Assembly: GCA_005879655.1 (NCBI GenBank)
Contig: VBJK01000119.1
Span: 1 to 21,805 of the forward strand
Source of the DNA: Chloroflexota bacterium
Lineage (GTDB): Bacteria > Chloroflexota > Ktedonobacteria > Ktedonobacterales > Ktedonobacteraceae
Length of the DNA stretch: 21,805 bases
Direction of reading: 5' to 3'
The stretch's first letter is position 1. Every line of letters begins with the position of its first letter. A program made the translations under genes and the position numbers. Under the pieces are notes generated by a model. The model was not told the origin of the DNA. It was given only the letters and a program-made list of their open reading frames with translations, and made no database searches. Shown in pieces: positions 1 to 6,767 of this stretch.

Positions 1-506
1 GAGAGCATCGCGGGCAGCCAACTTTGCGCCAGGTCAGGCTGCCTATGTAGGACAGCAATGGCTGCATGGGTCATCGAAATCGGGCAGCCATGTCCTGCTT
101 CCACCTGGGTCAGCAGGTAGAACGCGGCTGCGCGTGCCACGTGACTGCCTGGACGAGAGTCACGCCAGGAGGAGGCATGTAACCCCCGTGCTACAGCAGC
201 ATTCATCAGATGATGGTAGGCAGGGTGAAACCTCACCTCATCGATACGGTGCCCATAGCGATCATGCGTCTGCAAAACCGGCTCGAACGTATTGGCGTCG
301 AACCCCCATTGGATTACGTCCTCACGCCCCGCAAATGCACCCATCTCGCTCAGACTCTCCTCAGCCCAGCCTGCCCCTTCACGTAGCACACTCTCAACCA
401 GAGCTGCATCGGATCGAAAAATATTCGAATTAACCAGTGGTGGTGGCTGATTAAAGACTGTGTGAGTCGGAGATCGTCGAGCCTGTGTCTGTTTTCCCGT
501 TTCCAT
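1..506 (-). CDS. aidB: AidB-type acyl-CoA dehydrogenase, N-terminal part (runs off left edge)
   Basis: An open frame on the minus strand starts at the ATG at 504-506 and is still open at position 1 (about 168 codons seen). A GGGAA stretch lies just before the ATG. The translation holds hallmarks of the AidB N-terminal domain: THTVFNQPPPLVNSN near residues 15-29, a REGAGW motif, and RIDEVRFHPAYHHLM followed by a QVEAGHGCPISMTHAA segment. AidB is an FAD-binding acyl-CoA dehydrogenase relative, linked in E. coli to the adaptive response to alkylating agents; it binds DNA and its physiological substrate is uncertain. The FAD and C-terminal DNA-binding parts are outside the window, so integrity cannot be judged. 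No other adaptive-response gene (ada, alkB) is visible. Confidence 0.88.
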   Translation of the reverse strand, partial: METGKQTQARRSPTHTVFNQPPPLVNSNIFRSDAALVESVLREGAGWAEESLSEMGAFAGREDVIQWGFDANTFEPVLQTHDRYGHRIDEVRFHPAYHHLMNAAVARGLHASSWRDSRPGSHVARAAAFYLLTQVEAGHGCPISMTHAAIAVLHRQPDLAQSWLPAML

Positions 507-853
507 AGCGTTCCCTTTTCTGGATAAGCACAGAGAAGCGCATCAGCTTCATCTGCATTTTTTAGGCTTTTTTTATTCTATCATCTTTACTCTCCAAGAG
601 ATGAGGCTCATAAGTTCTTTGATTGATGCAATTGGGTCAGAGCCGAAAGCGAGAGATCTAGAGCTATCTTACCCCTCACGTCACCCATATATGGACGAGT
701 CAGAATGGGGAGAGAAATAGCCAGCTCCATGTCACAACCTCCGCGAGATACGAGAGACCAGCAGGTCAGTTTTTCCCTGCGCTCTTTTCCGTAGCTTATG
801 GCAAGCTGGCCCTTTTACCGAAGTAGTATGCCCGAAAGAGTGACAACAACTCA
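507..853. other. Gene-less spacer upstream of aidB
   Basis: This 347-base stretch separates the methyltransferase stop from the aidB start, both on the minus strand, so it should carry the aidB promoter. I see an AT-rich block near 560-595 but no convincing -35/-10 pair, no clear terminator hairpin and no open frame with coding character. Confidence 0.5.
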
Positions 854-1672
854 TCACTGCTGGCATAGTGCGGCTTGAAGATCAAGCAATCGCCAAGAAC
901 CGGCAAACGCTTCATCCTCGATCTGGCAATGCATCAATTGATATGTCTGTTCAAAGACCTCCTGTGTTACAACTCCGCTTTTGACGATGAAGGATTGGAC
1001 AAGCGCGAAGAACATGAGAATGACCTTTCTCATAGCATCAGGTACAACAGCAAAATCCAGCATTTTTCTTGTGAACGTCACCTCATAGCCAGCCTGCCTG
1101 AGCAGTTCGGACCAGTTCGGCTGTCTCTTCCGTGCACCGTTGGCGTGCAGAGCCTGCTCATACCAAGAGCTGAGCTGTTCACAGGCTGGACTACTGCAAT
1201 GGCCTGCTTCTGCTTCGATGAGACGCAAGACGCCATGCGGTCGTAAGAATGACCTGCACTGAGTCAGCATTGGCAACCATTGCTCCTCAGTCAGCCATGC
1301 AGAGAGAAAGTGCCCACAGATCAGATCAAATGAGTCATGCGGGAAATGCAGTCCGCTTCTCAGATCCATGACGGAAACCGAAATATTGTGACAAAGGCTC
1401 ACCCGTGCCCTGGCATGAGCATACTGGATATTGGCGAGGCTCGGATCGATCCCGACCACCTCTGCTTCAGGCAACTCAAATGCGACATCAAGCAGCCAGT
1501 TCCCTGCGCCGCAAGCCAGATCGAGTAAGCGAAGCGAAAGTGTCTCTGGAAGCAATGATGGCAGAGTATCAAGACAGGTGCGTAGAGCTATGTGTTGTGA
1601 CCACAATCGTGCGGCCTCGGCAGCAAATGTAGGGTCAAGAATGGGATAAACAACGTCTGAGGCAGTAAACAT
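854..1672 (-). CDS. Class I SAM-dependent methyltransferase
   Basis: The 272-residue protein has a Rossmann-type SAM-binding core: motif I DLACGAGNW at residues 51-59, the acidic residue after strand 2 in VGIDPS (D76), and a later DSFDLICGHFL strand-4 region followed by FLRPHGVLRLIEAEAG. It therefore probably transfers a methyl group from SAM to a small molecule; the substrate cannot be told. I chose the ATG at 1670-1672 over a TTG at 1690 because AAGGAGAGG sits 3 bases upstream of the ATG (rc of 1676-1684), and the longer frame would put that ribosome site inside the gene. The start lies 11 bases after the response regulator stop, so the two are probably co-transcribed. The C-terminal 80 residues (helical, FALVQSFIVKSGVV) may cap the active site. 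Confidence 0.85.
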   Translation of the reverse strand: MFTASDVVYPILDPTFAAEAARLWSQHIALRTCLDTLPSLLPETLSLRLLDLACGAGNWLLDVAFELPEAEVVGIDPSLANIQYAHARARVSLCHNISVSVMDLRSGLHFPHDSFDLICGHFLSAWLTEEQWLPMLTQCRSFLRPHGVLRLIEAEAGHCSSPACEQLSSWYEQALHANGARKRQPNWSELLRQAGYEVTFTRKMLDFAVVPDAMRKVILMFFALVQSFIVKSGVVTQEVFEQTYQLMHCQIEDEAFAGSWRLLDLQAALCQQ

Positions 1673-1675
1673 GTT

Positions 1676-1684
1676 CCTCTCCTT
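1676..1684 (-). promoter_or_regulatory. Ribosome binding site deciding the methyltransferase start
   Basis: AAGGAGAGG on the minus strand lies immediately upstream of the ATG at 1670-1672. It supports that start over the longer TTG frame. Confidence 0.7.
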
Positions 1685-2070
1685 CAACAAATGGGCATTC
1701 CAACATACTGTTGTGCTAGCATCTTGATCGTTTCAATAGTCAACGGCTTGGTCACATAGTGACTGGCCCCACGGTAGCCGGCACGCACTCGATCAACGAC
1801 TCCATCAAGGCGAGTGAGCATAACAATGGGGACAGCAGCAAAGCGTGGTTTGCCTTTGAGATAACGGGCTACCTGATAGCCGTTCAATTTGGGGAGTCTG
1901 ATATCGAGAAAGATCAATGCAGCAATGGAGGCAGTCTCTTGAAGTAGCCAGCGTATGGCAGCCAGACCATCGGGGAAACTCATCCCGTGGTATCCTTCGC
2001 GCTGCAACGCTACTTCCACAATTTTCCTCGTGAGAGGTGAATCGTCGATGATAAGGATGGGGCCTAGCAT
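1684..2070 (-). CDS. Single-domain response regulator (CheY/Spo0F-like receiver)
   Basis: At 128 residues the protein is a receiver domain with no output domain. The acidic pair is D9-D10 (ILIIDDS), the phospho-acceptor is D56 (ALIFLDIRLPKLNG), the switch threonine is T86 (VMLTRLDG) and the conserved lysine is K108 (YVTKPL). It should be phosphorylated by a histidine kinase and act through protein contact; no kinase lies in the window. The ATG at 2068-2070 is preceded by GGAGGG (rc of 2074-2079) and opens directly on LGPILIIDDS, as expected for the family. An upstream GTG at 2106 would add 12 residues with no domain match. The methyltransferase follows after 11 bases. Confidence 0.9.
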   Translation of the reverse strand: MLGPILIIDDSPLTRKIVEVALQREGYHGMSFPDGLAAIRWLLQETASIAALIFLDIRLPKLNGYQVARYLKGKPRFAAVPIVMLTRLDGVVDRVRAGYRGASHYVTKPLTIETIKMLAQQYVGMPIC

Positions 2071-2073
2071 ATT

Positions 2074-2079
2074 CCCTCC
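2074..2079 (-). promoter_or_regulatory. Ribosome binding site deciding the response regulator start
   Basis: GGAGGG on the minus strand, three bases before the ATG at 2068-2070, favours the 128-residue form over the longer GTG frame. Confidence 0.65.
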
Positions 2080-2243
2080 AACATCAATGAGGCGGCTTCT
2101 GTACACAGGTAGTATAAAAGTTCAAGAACGCACAAAAGTTGTCTTTGCATAACTCGATTTCGATAGTTCGATGCAACTGTTCTACCTCCTCTTCTGTCGT
2201 TACTGCTTGAGTCAAGCAAAAATGGAAAACAAGCTTTTCTCAC

Positions 2244-2525
2244 TTAAAGACATCCCGTCTTCAAGGTGTGCATGATGAAGGCAAGATATTTCTCAGCTAA
2301 CTGCTCGACGCTGAGCCTGCCAACAGGATTGATCCAGAGATAGGTCCAGTTCAAGGCACCCAACAAGATCAGCGTGGCCAGCCGTGCATCGGCAACAGAC
2401 CAGAGACCAGCATCGCGTCCCTCTTCGATCACCCGCTGCAAACAGGCTTCATACTCATCACGGCATTGCTTGATGATCTCTTGCCGCTCTGGTGAGAGAA
2501 ACCTCCACTCATTGCTCTGGACCAT
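2244..2525 (-). pseudogene. TetR-family regulator, C-terminal fragment
   Basis: The 93-residue frame matches the ligand-binding half of TetR proteins: a WRFLSPERQEIIKQCRDEYE helix, then ADARLATLILLGALNWTYLW, then LSVEQLAEKYLAFIMHTL. The N-terminal DNA-binding helix-turn-helix (about 100 residues) is absent. Upstream codons to about 2570 show no TetR resemblance, and from about 2512 the opposite strand encodes an unrelated HTH protein. The gene was therefore cut by a recombination near 2515-2525 and should no longer bind DNA. The frame begins at an ATG that falls at the junction by chance. Confidence 0.75.
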
Positions 2526-2676
2526 TCCACAAGTTGCCCAAGCTCTCAGCCTGGGCCGAACGAAGGTCTATGAGCTGATCTACAAGGAGGGATTGCCTGT
2601 CCAAAAATTTGGACGAGCCACCAGAATCTCCCCAGTGGAACTGCGGCGTTGGCTTCAAGAGCGGGAGCGTCAATGA
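2512..2676 (+). CDS. Short HTH DNA-binding protein (excisionase/MerR-like, HTH_17 type), possibly 5'-truncated
   Basis: From a TTG at 2512 the frame gives 54 residues: WTIPQVAQALSLGRTKVYEL, then a wing KFGRATRISPVELRRWLQ. This is the winged helix-turn-helix of excisionase-like proteins, which bind short DNA repeats. Family members usually run 60-75 residues with a Met start, and here the N-terminus meets the TetR fragment, so the original start may be lost; no good ribosome site is visible. It lies upstream of a repeat cluster and a ParM-like gene on the same strand, so it could be the DNA-binding partner in a partition-like cassette. That role is inference. Confidence 0.6.
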   Translation: MLWTIPQVAQALSLGRTKVYELIYKEGLPVQKFGRATRISPVELRRWLQERERQ

Positions 2677-2730
2677 AAATGCTCGCTTTTAGAGCACTAT
2701 GCGGAGTCGATGGGATACCATCATGGTCAT

Positions 2731-2759
2731 CATTTGTCGTCATTTTGCAGTCATTTTGC
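2731..2759 (+). repeat. Iteron-like direct repeat, copy 1
   Basis: A 29-base block matches 2816-2844 at 27 of 29 positions. Internally it is built from CATTTGTCGT, CATTTTGCAGT and CATTTTGCGCT, units with a 10-11 base period. Confidence 0.8.
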
Positions 2760-2767
2760 GCTGTTTT

Positions 2768-2785
2768 GAGGGGATCTGTCCCCTC
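2768..2785. repeat. 7-bp hairpin between the iteron-like repeats
   Basis: GAGGGGA-TCTG-TCCCCTC forms a perfect 7-bp stem with a 4-base loop, midway between the two repeat blocks. It could be an operator dyad or a short stem; no U-run follows, so a terminator is unlikely. Confidence 0.6.
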
Positions 2786-2815
2786 AACAACGCGCCGTTT
2801 CACCCGAAATGTCGC

Positions 2816-2844
2816 CATTTGTCATCGTTTTGCAGTCATTTTGC
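2816..2844 (+). repeat. Iteron-like direct repeat, copy 2
   Basis: Second copy of the 29-base block, 85 bases start to start from copy 1, differing at two positions. It ends 21 bases before the ATG of the ParM-like gene, overlapping the region where its promoter and ribosome site should lie. Confidence 0.8.
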
Positions 2845-2865
2845 TGACACACACAAGGAGAAGAC

Positions 2866-3571
2866 ATGTTTACAGAGACTACCGTTCATCCTGACTCTTT
2901 GCTGGCCCACCTTGGCCACAGCGAGCCGCTCACCAACACGAGCTTAAAAGACCCTGTGCGCCAGATCCCGTTTGTGCGTTGGGACGCCTCGTCTGGTCGC
3001 AAGATCGAGACCAAGGCAACCATTGTCTCGGTTGATAACGGCAATGATGCCTTCAAAGGTGCGATGCTCCATGCACATGCCCCTCGCTTTTGTACCAAGC
3101 GTCTTATCACAGCCTATGCTCCGGCGAGGAAGCTTGGTGCAGGCGATGGCATTACAACCTGGCAAGTCAATGGGTCTGAGCCATTCTGGATAGGCGACGA
3201 TGCCTTACTGGCAACGAAGGCCGAGAGCCTGCCCATCGGCATGACTGAGGAGCGGCTCCCCGATGAACGTTACCGCCGCTACCTGTTCGCCTGTCTGGTG
3301 GAACTGTTGCTCGAAGCAGGATACGGAACACTTTCACGCGAATTCCAAGGAGAACATGACCTCTTCCTCAGCTTTGGCCTTCCTAATGAAGAGGTGAGGC
3401 ATGGCAACGTCAGCGAGGTGGTAAGACAGGCACTGACTCCGCTGCTCAAAACGGCATAGACCGTTCGTCGCACTGACGAACAAGAACGCGTCACCACCTG
3501 GATTCTCAGATTGGTCCAACTCAATCCGTATCCACAGACCTTTGGCTCGTTTGCCACTTGGTACTATAAAG
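2866..3571 (+). pseudogene. ParM/actin-like ATPase, broken by an in-frame stop and an IS insertion
   Basis: AAGGAG at 2855-2860 precedes the ATG. The first 197 residues include the phosphate-1 motif of actin-like ATPases, VSVDNGNDAFKGAM (D57, K64), and a region PFWIGDDALLATKAES typical of plasmid-partition actins. A TAG at 3457-3459 ends the frame, yet the same frame continues with clearly coding sequence (TVRRTDEQERVTTW, then QLNPYPQTFGSFATWYY) up to the IS end at 3572. Full-length relatives are about 350-400 residues, so the phosphate-2 and adenosine motifs are lost. Such proteins polymerise to push plasmid copies apart; this copy cannot do so. Homology past the stop shows that the stop is a mutation and not the natural end. 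Confidence 0.75.
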
Positions 3572-3592
3572 TGGACCCATTTGTCAAGACAG
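3572..3592 (+). repeat. IS3-element terminal inverted repeat (orfB end)
   Basis: Starts TGGACCCA and keeps about 14 of 21 matches to the reverse complement of 4812-4832. Confidence 0.7.
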
Positions 3593-3650
3593 AAGGAGGG
3601 CTAGTTTTAAGAGCTACTCTCCTCCTTTTCCTCTCGTTGTGTTGCTTGTT

Positions 3651-4508
3651 TTATGCTAAAGTGATCGGTTTATCAGTAAAGTACACTTCAGCAGGGGTTT
3701 TATAATCGAGAGCTTGATGAACTCTTGTGTGATTATAAAAATCGAAATATCTGCTTAATTGCTGGCGAGCTTCCTTCGGTGAGGTATAGTCGTGTAAATA
3801 GACTTCTTCATATTTAATCGTCCTCCAGAGACGTTCTGTGAAAATATTGTCTAATGCACGACCTTTACTATCCATACTAATTTTAACGTTCGCCTCCTTT
3901 AATAGTTGCTGATACTGCTGATTCGTAAAATGGCTGCCTTGGTCGCTATTCCAGATCTCCGGCACCGCTGTCGAAAGTGCGAGTTGAACAGCTTCTAGAA
4001 CGAATGGCATTTCGAGTGTTTGATCGAGTGCCCAGCTCACCACATAGCGCGAGTACCAATCTAAAACAGCAACCAAATACATCCATCCTTGTTGTAATCG
4101 AATATAGGTAATGTCGATTCCCCACACCTGATTGGGAGTACCAATCGTCATATTCTTTAAAAGATATGAGAACACATGTTCTTTATGTTGCCGTCGACTT
4201 AAATTTGGCCCTGGATAAATGGCTACAATGCCCATTTCTCGCATATGACGCTGCACTGCTTTCCGATTAATTTGCACTCCTTCTCGTTGCATATGGGCCG
4301 CAATACGACGTGAGCCATAAAACGGATATTCTGTGTATAATTCATCAATACGATGTTTGATAGCGACTTCTTCGTCTGAAGGTTCTCGCGGCTGATAGTA
4401 GATGCTTGAGCGACTAATACTCAATAATTCGGCTTGTTGTGTAAGCGAAATATCGCTACTTTCTCGTTCTACAAGCATTGCCCGTTGCTCATGACTTAGA
4501 CTTGACAC
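3651..4508 (-). CDS. IS3-family transposase orfB (DDE catalytic subunit)
   Basis: This 285-residue frame starts at a GTG and carries HTH_21 (residues about 45-100, ELYTEYPFYGSRRIAAHM) followed by the integrase core. The catalytic triad is visible: D132 in WGIDITYI, D189 in NSDQGSHF and E225 in DNIFTERLWRTIKYE, with the D(35)E spacing of IS3 elements. The C-terminal YNHTRVHQALDYKTPAEVY is standard. In intact relatives it is made as an OrfAB fusion by -1 frameshifting at A7 (4509-4515). Here orfA is damaged, so orfB may have no active fusion partner. Confidence 0.93.
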   Translation of the reverse strand: MSSLSHEQRAMLVERESSDISLTQQAELLSISRSSIYYQPREPSDEEVAIKHRIDELYTEYPFYGSRRIAAHMQREGVQINRKAVQRHMREMGIVAIYPGPNLSRRQHKEHVFSYLLKNMTIGTPNQVWGIDITYIRLQQGWMYLVAVLDWYSRYVVSWALDQTLEMPFVLEAVQLALSTAVPEIWNSDQGSHFTNQQYQQLLKEANVKISMDSKGRALDNIFTERLWRTIKYEEVYLHDYTSPKEARQQLSRYFDFYNHTRVHQALDYKTPAEVYFTDKPITLA

Positions 4509-4777
4509 TTTTTTTAAGCCATGTCAGTTATGTCGTCAATTTGCCGATTTCCGCATACAAATCAGTCAGTTGTTGTTCATATGCCTCTTTCATTTCTGCT
4601 GTACTGTCTTGCTTCTCAAAAAGACTTGGTAAACCCTCAATTGCAATTGTTCTCCAATTCTTTAATTGCGTAGGATGAACCTCATACTCTGAGGCAATTT
4701 GAGCCAGGCTCTTCTCTTCCTTCAAGAGTTCTTGGACGACTTTGCGGATGACCAGCTGCGGTATACTGTTTTCTCAT
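4489..4777 (-). pseudogene. IS3-family transposase orfA, frameshifted and with a premature stop
   Basis: The ATG at 4775-4777 opens with MRKQYTAA, the standard orfA start, but one extra base near 4757 throws it out of frame. The HTH body (KVVQELLKEEKSLAQIAS, HPTQLKNWR) continues in the next frame. That frame ends at a TAA (4528-4530), although the sequence after it reads on as coding (LTWLKKS) through the slippery run to a TGA at 4489-4491 that overlaps orfB, where orfA of relatives normally ends. A CAA to TAA change explains this. Both lesions would stop production of OrfA and of the OrfAB fusion. Confidence 0.7.
4509..4515 (-). promoter_or_regulatory. A7 slippery run (relic of programmed -1 frameshift site)
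   Basis: Seven adenines followed by G on the minus strand lie in the orfA/orfB overlap, the position used for OrfAB fusion in IS3 elements. The upstream TAA in orfA (4528-4530) now stops ribosomes before they reach it. Confidence 0.6.
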
Positions 4778-4811
4778 AATGGTTCAGTATATCTTATTTC
4801 TGACCCTTTTC

Positions 4812-4832
4812 CTGTCCGAATTTCTGGGTCCA
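4812..4832 (-). repeat. IS3-element terminal inverted repeat (orfA end)
   Basis: Ends TGGGTCCA, the inverse of the 3572 end, 35 bases beyond the TTATTTC stretch upstream of orfA. Confidence 0.7.
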
Positions 4833-4974
4833 TTATAGTTCATATCCGCAGACATAGCTCACCTCCAAATGGGTGTTTCAGTGATGTCACACTAGAGAGT
4901 GTGGCGCTTATCGACAGTTCTTTCTACTTGTGGCACAAAGGTTTATCTGTTGGAATTTTTTGACGCTTATCTGT

Positions 4975-5003
4975 ATACTTATATGAAAGTGTAATATAAG
5001 TAT
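4975..5003. repeat. AT-rich hairpin
   Basis: ATACTTATAT at 4975-4984 pairs perfectly with ATATAAGTAT at 4994-5003 around a 9-base loop. With no gene on either side it could be an operator dyad, a recombination site or a relic. Confidence 0.6.
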
Positions 5004-5142
5004 GTATCACTAGTATCACTGTATTTGTATGAATGTACCGAATTGATCACAAATGACTTGAGGTTTAAGACTATGAGGATATGGCACGTAACGTATTCAT
5101 CCACTCAGCCCCATTACCAAAGATGGTTCACTCGATTAGATA

Positions 5143-5289
5143 CTACAAGGCTGTCAGTACTGATCGAATCGCTTGTTCGGTACTCTTAAAAAGAGCTAGC
5201 TGCTCACACGCTTCTGGCAGCTCAAACAGTGACGAGAAGCGGAGCTGAAATAAGAGGGCAAGTACGGATTTTACCCTAATTGACACCAT
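5143..5289 (-). pseudogene. Small remnant-like frame (48 residues), unknown
   Basis: From an ATG at 5287-5289 the minus strand encodes 48 residues that look like natural protein (LALLFQLRFSSLFELPEACE, then STEQAIRSVLTAL) and end in TAG at 5143-5145. It resembles the helical tail of a larger protein cut at its 5' side; I do not recognise the family. No ribosome site is clear, and the start codon lies inside the 5273-5306 hairpin. Confidence 0.3.
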
Positions 5290-5306
5290 AAGGTATCAAT
5301 TAGGGT
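5273..5306. repeat. 15-bp hairpin in gene-less DNA
   Basis: ACCCTAATTGACACC (5273-5287), loop ATAA, then GGTATCAATTAGGGT (5292-5306): 14 of 15 positions pair. No T-run follows on the plus strand, so it is not an ordinary terminator. Confidence 0.75.
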
Positions 5307-5507
5307 GTCAAACCTATTCTATATGCGTGTAAATGCGCCTCCGAAGTCTGAGTATGATGGGCATGAGTGTTATTGTGGATAGATGAGAGGTATTTTATAC
5401 TCTCCGACAAGCTGCTAGTTGGTCAAGTTACAATTCGTCTGTCGTCGGGAATTGCCTCTTTAGGCGGAAGCTAGAACTTTCTCAATGACAAGTTTTTTTT
5501 ATGGATT

Positions 5508-5846
5508 CACCCACCAAGTTGCAGGTTCTTCAGATCAGGAAATTCCTACATTTTATTTATGGGTTAAAATTGCCCTTAGAGATGAGTAATAGTTCCCCCA
5601 AAAAATCGCAATATATATTAGAGGGTTCATGGAACTCTGCACAGATACGCGCTCGATGAGAGGGATTGCGCTCTGAAAATTACGTTTTGCATTCTGTCCA
5701 TCACACCATTCATAACAGAGTTCTCTGCGCCCCGTAGATGTTGCTTGCATTCTCTTTCAAGATAACCGAACAGAGAACGTCCCTTCGTTCCAGACACATT
5801 TGAAGGAAACTAAGACCTGATTCTCTTCGCTCCAAGTTGGTGGGTG
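5508..5846. repeat. Pair of inverted 14-mers, possible small element
   Basis: CACCCACCAAGTTG at 5508-5521 is mirrored by CAAGTTGGTGGGTG at 5833-5846 (13 of 14), and ATCAGG at 5534-5539 is mirrored by CCTGAT at 5816-5821. The enclosed 311 bases contain no intact gene. This could be a miniature or decayed transposable element; no target duplication was found. Confidence 0.35.
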
Positions 5847-6045
5847 TCGTCATGTTCACCCTACCGCTTTAGTCTGGTGATGGGATTTCTTGCAGTTTCC
5901 TAGATAGTGTCTGCTCAATCGACACCGTCCTATGATACTCGTCACCTTCCTCTTGCAGCCTGTGTTCTATTGCACTGTAATCTCTCAGATTGTGGACTGC
6001 ATTAGGCTAGTAAGAGAGTGACCAAATCAAGAGGAGATCAGTTCT

Positions 6046-6647
6046 ATGGAGGCTGATAATTCCAAAAGCTGCACTACACTCGCTGAATGCTTTAGCAAGC
6101 ATTATAAAGAGATTACTCAAGGCGCTTATGGATTAGCCGACAAATGGCCTTTTGCTTTTGATGGACTTGCAGAAAATCGAAAGTGTGCTGCAACAATATT
6201 ATTGCATGAAGCATATATTGATGCGTCTTCAACGTTTTCTCATTTTAAGCCAGAGCGCAGGCCGTTTCCCATCTGGTTTTTCAAGATCATGTATTGTGTC
6301 ATGTTGGGGAAGCTACATAGCCTCAAGCAGAAACGGTGGCAGCAAGTCACACCGAGTACATCTTCTGCTGTTGAAGAAGATCCACCGGAGAGTGATCCAT
6401 TTGACTTGTTCATCTCACCCCACTGCACCGATCCACAGGACCACTATGTGGTGGTTGAGCAGGTGAATGAGTTGCTTTCTTCCTTAAACCCACGGATCGT
6501 AGCATTCTGTATCACTACGCCATTCGTGATAGGTCAGGACCAGAGATTGCTCAGAGGTTAGATTGCTCCCTCGATCAATTTCATACCCATCTTTCTTACA
6601 TCCGACAACACTTACGCACCATTGCTCAAAACGATGGCATGAATTAA
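6046..6647 (+). pseudogene. Sigma-70-like (ECF-type) factor with a frameshift before region 4
   Basis: An ATG with GAGGAG about 9 bases upstream begins a frame whose first 105 residues resemble sigma region 2 (FSKHYKEITQGAYG, ILLHEAYIDASSTFSHFKPE, PFPIWFFKIMY), followed by an acidic linker. The initial frame ends at 6561 after a non-homologous tail. From about 6508 another frame reads YHYAIRDRSGPEIAQRLD and on to YIRQHLRTIAQNDGMN with a TAA at 6645-6647, a natural helix-turn-helix region 4. One missing base near 6500-6508 (GCATTCTGTAT) separates the halves; the total of 602 bases fits 200 codons plus one lost base. Without region 4 the product should not recognise -35 elements. Confidence 0.65.
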
Positions 6648-6767
6648 AAAGCGGTCTTCGGCTGCTCAAGTGGATTTGCCTGCTTAAAGTACAGCAAATC
6701 AGCGTGATTTTGTGCAAACGATACCGTTCATCTAACAAAATGTTCAAGAAAGGAGAAAAAACGAAGT

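Larger units (their letters stand above)
3572..4832 (-). mobile_element. IS3-family insertion sequence (1261 bp), probably no longer autonomous
   Basis: The element is bounded by TGGACCCATTTGTCAAGACA at 3572 and the inverted counterpart ending TGGGTCCA at 4832; the 21-base ends match at about 14 positions. It carries orfA and orfB in the usual overlapping arrangement on the minus strand, with an A7 slippery run between them. No clean target duplication is visible: both flanks contain TATA (3565-3568 and 4834-4837), a weak candidate. It sits inside the ParM-like gene. Confidence 0.85.
4833..6045. other. 1.2 kb without an intact gene
   Basis: No frame here has convincing coding character over more than about 50 residues. 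It holds an AT-rich hairpin (4975-5003), a 15-bp hairpin (5273-5306) that overlaps the start of a small remnant-like frame (5143-5289, minus), and a pair of inverted 14-mers about 340 bases apart (5508-5846). It probably is an accumulation of insertion debris. The ParM-like frame does not resume beyond the IS. Confidence 0.6.

Noticed and set aside
134..433. 99-residue plus-strand frame
   Set aside because: It is the shadow of the AidB frame on the minus strand, which has clear family motifs.
3565..4837. TATA as target duplication of the IS3 element
   Set aside because: Four bases in AT-rich flanks, and taking it as the duplication would give the element uneven ends; too weak to assert.
4742..4963. 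73-residue plus-strand frame spanning the IS end
   Set aside because: It crosses the element boundary, reads orfA in antisense, and its tail does not continue the ParM-like protein.
5553..5750. 65-residue minus-strand frame
   Set aside because: No ribosome site, no family resemblance, and it lies between the inverted 14-mers; not enough to call a gene.
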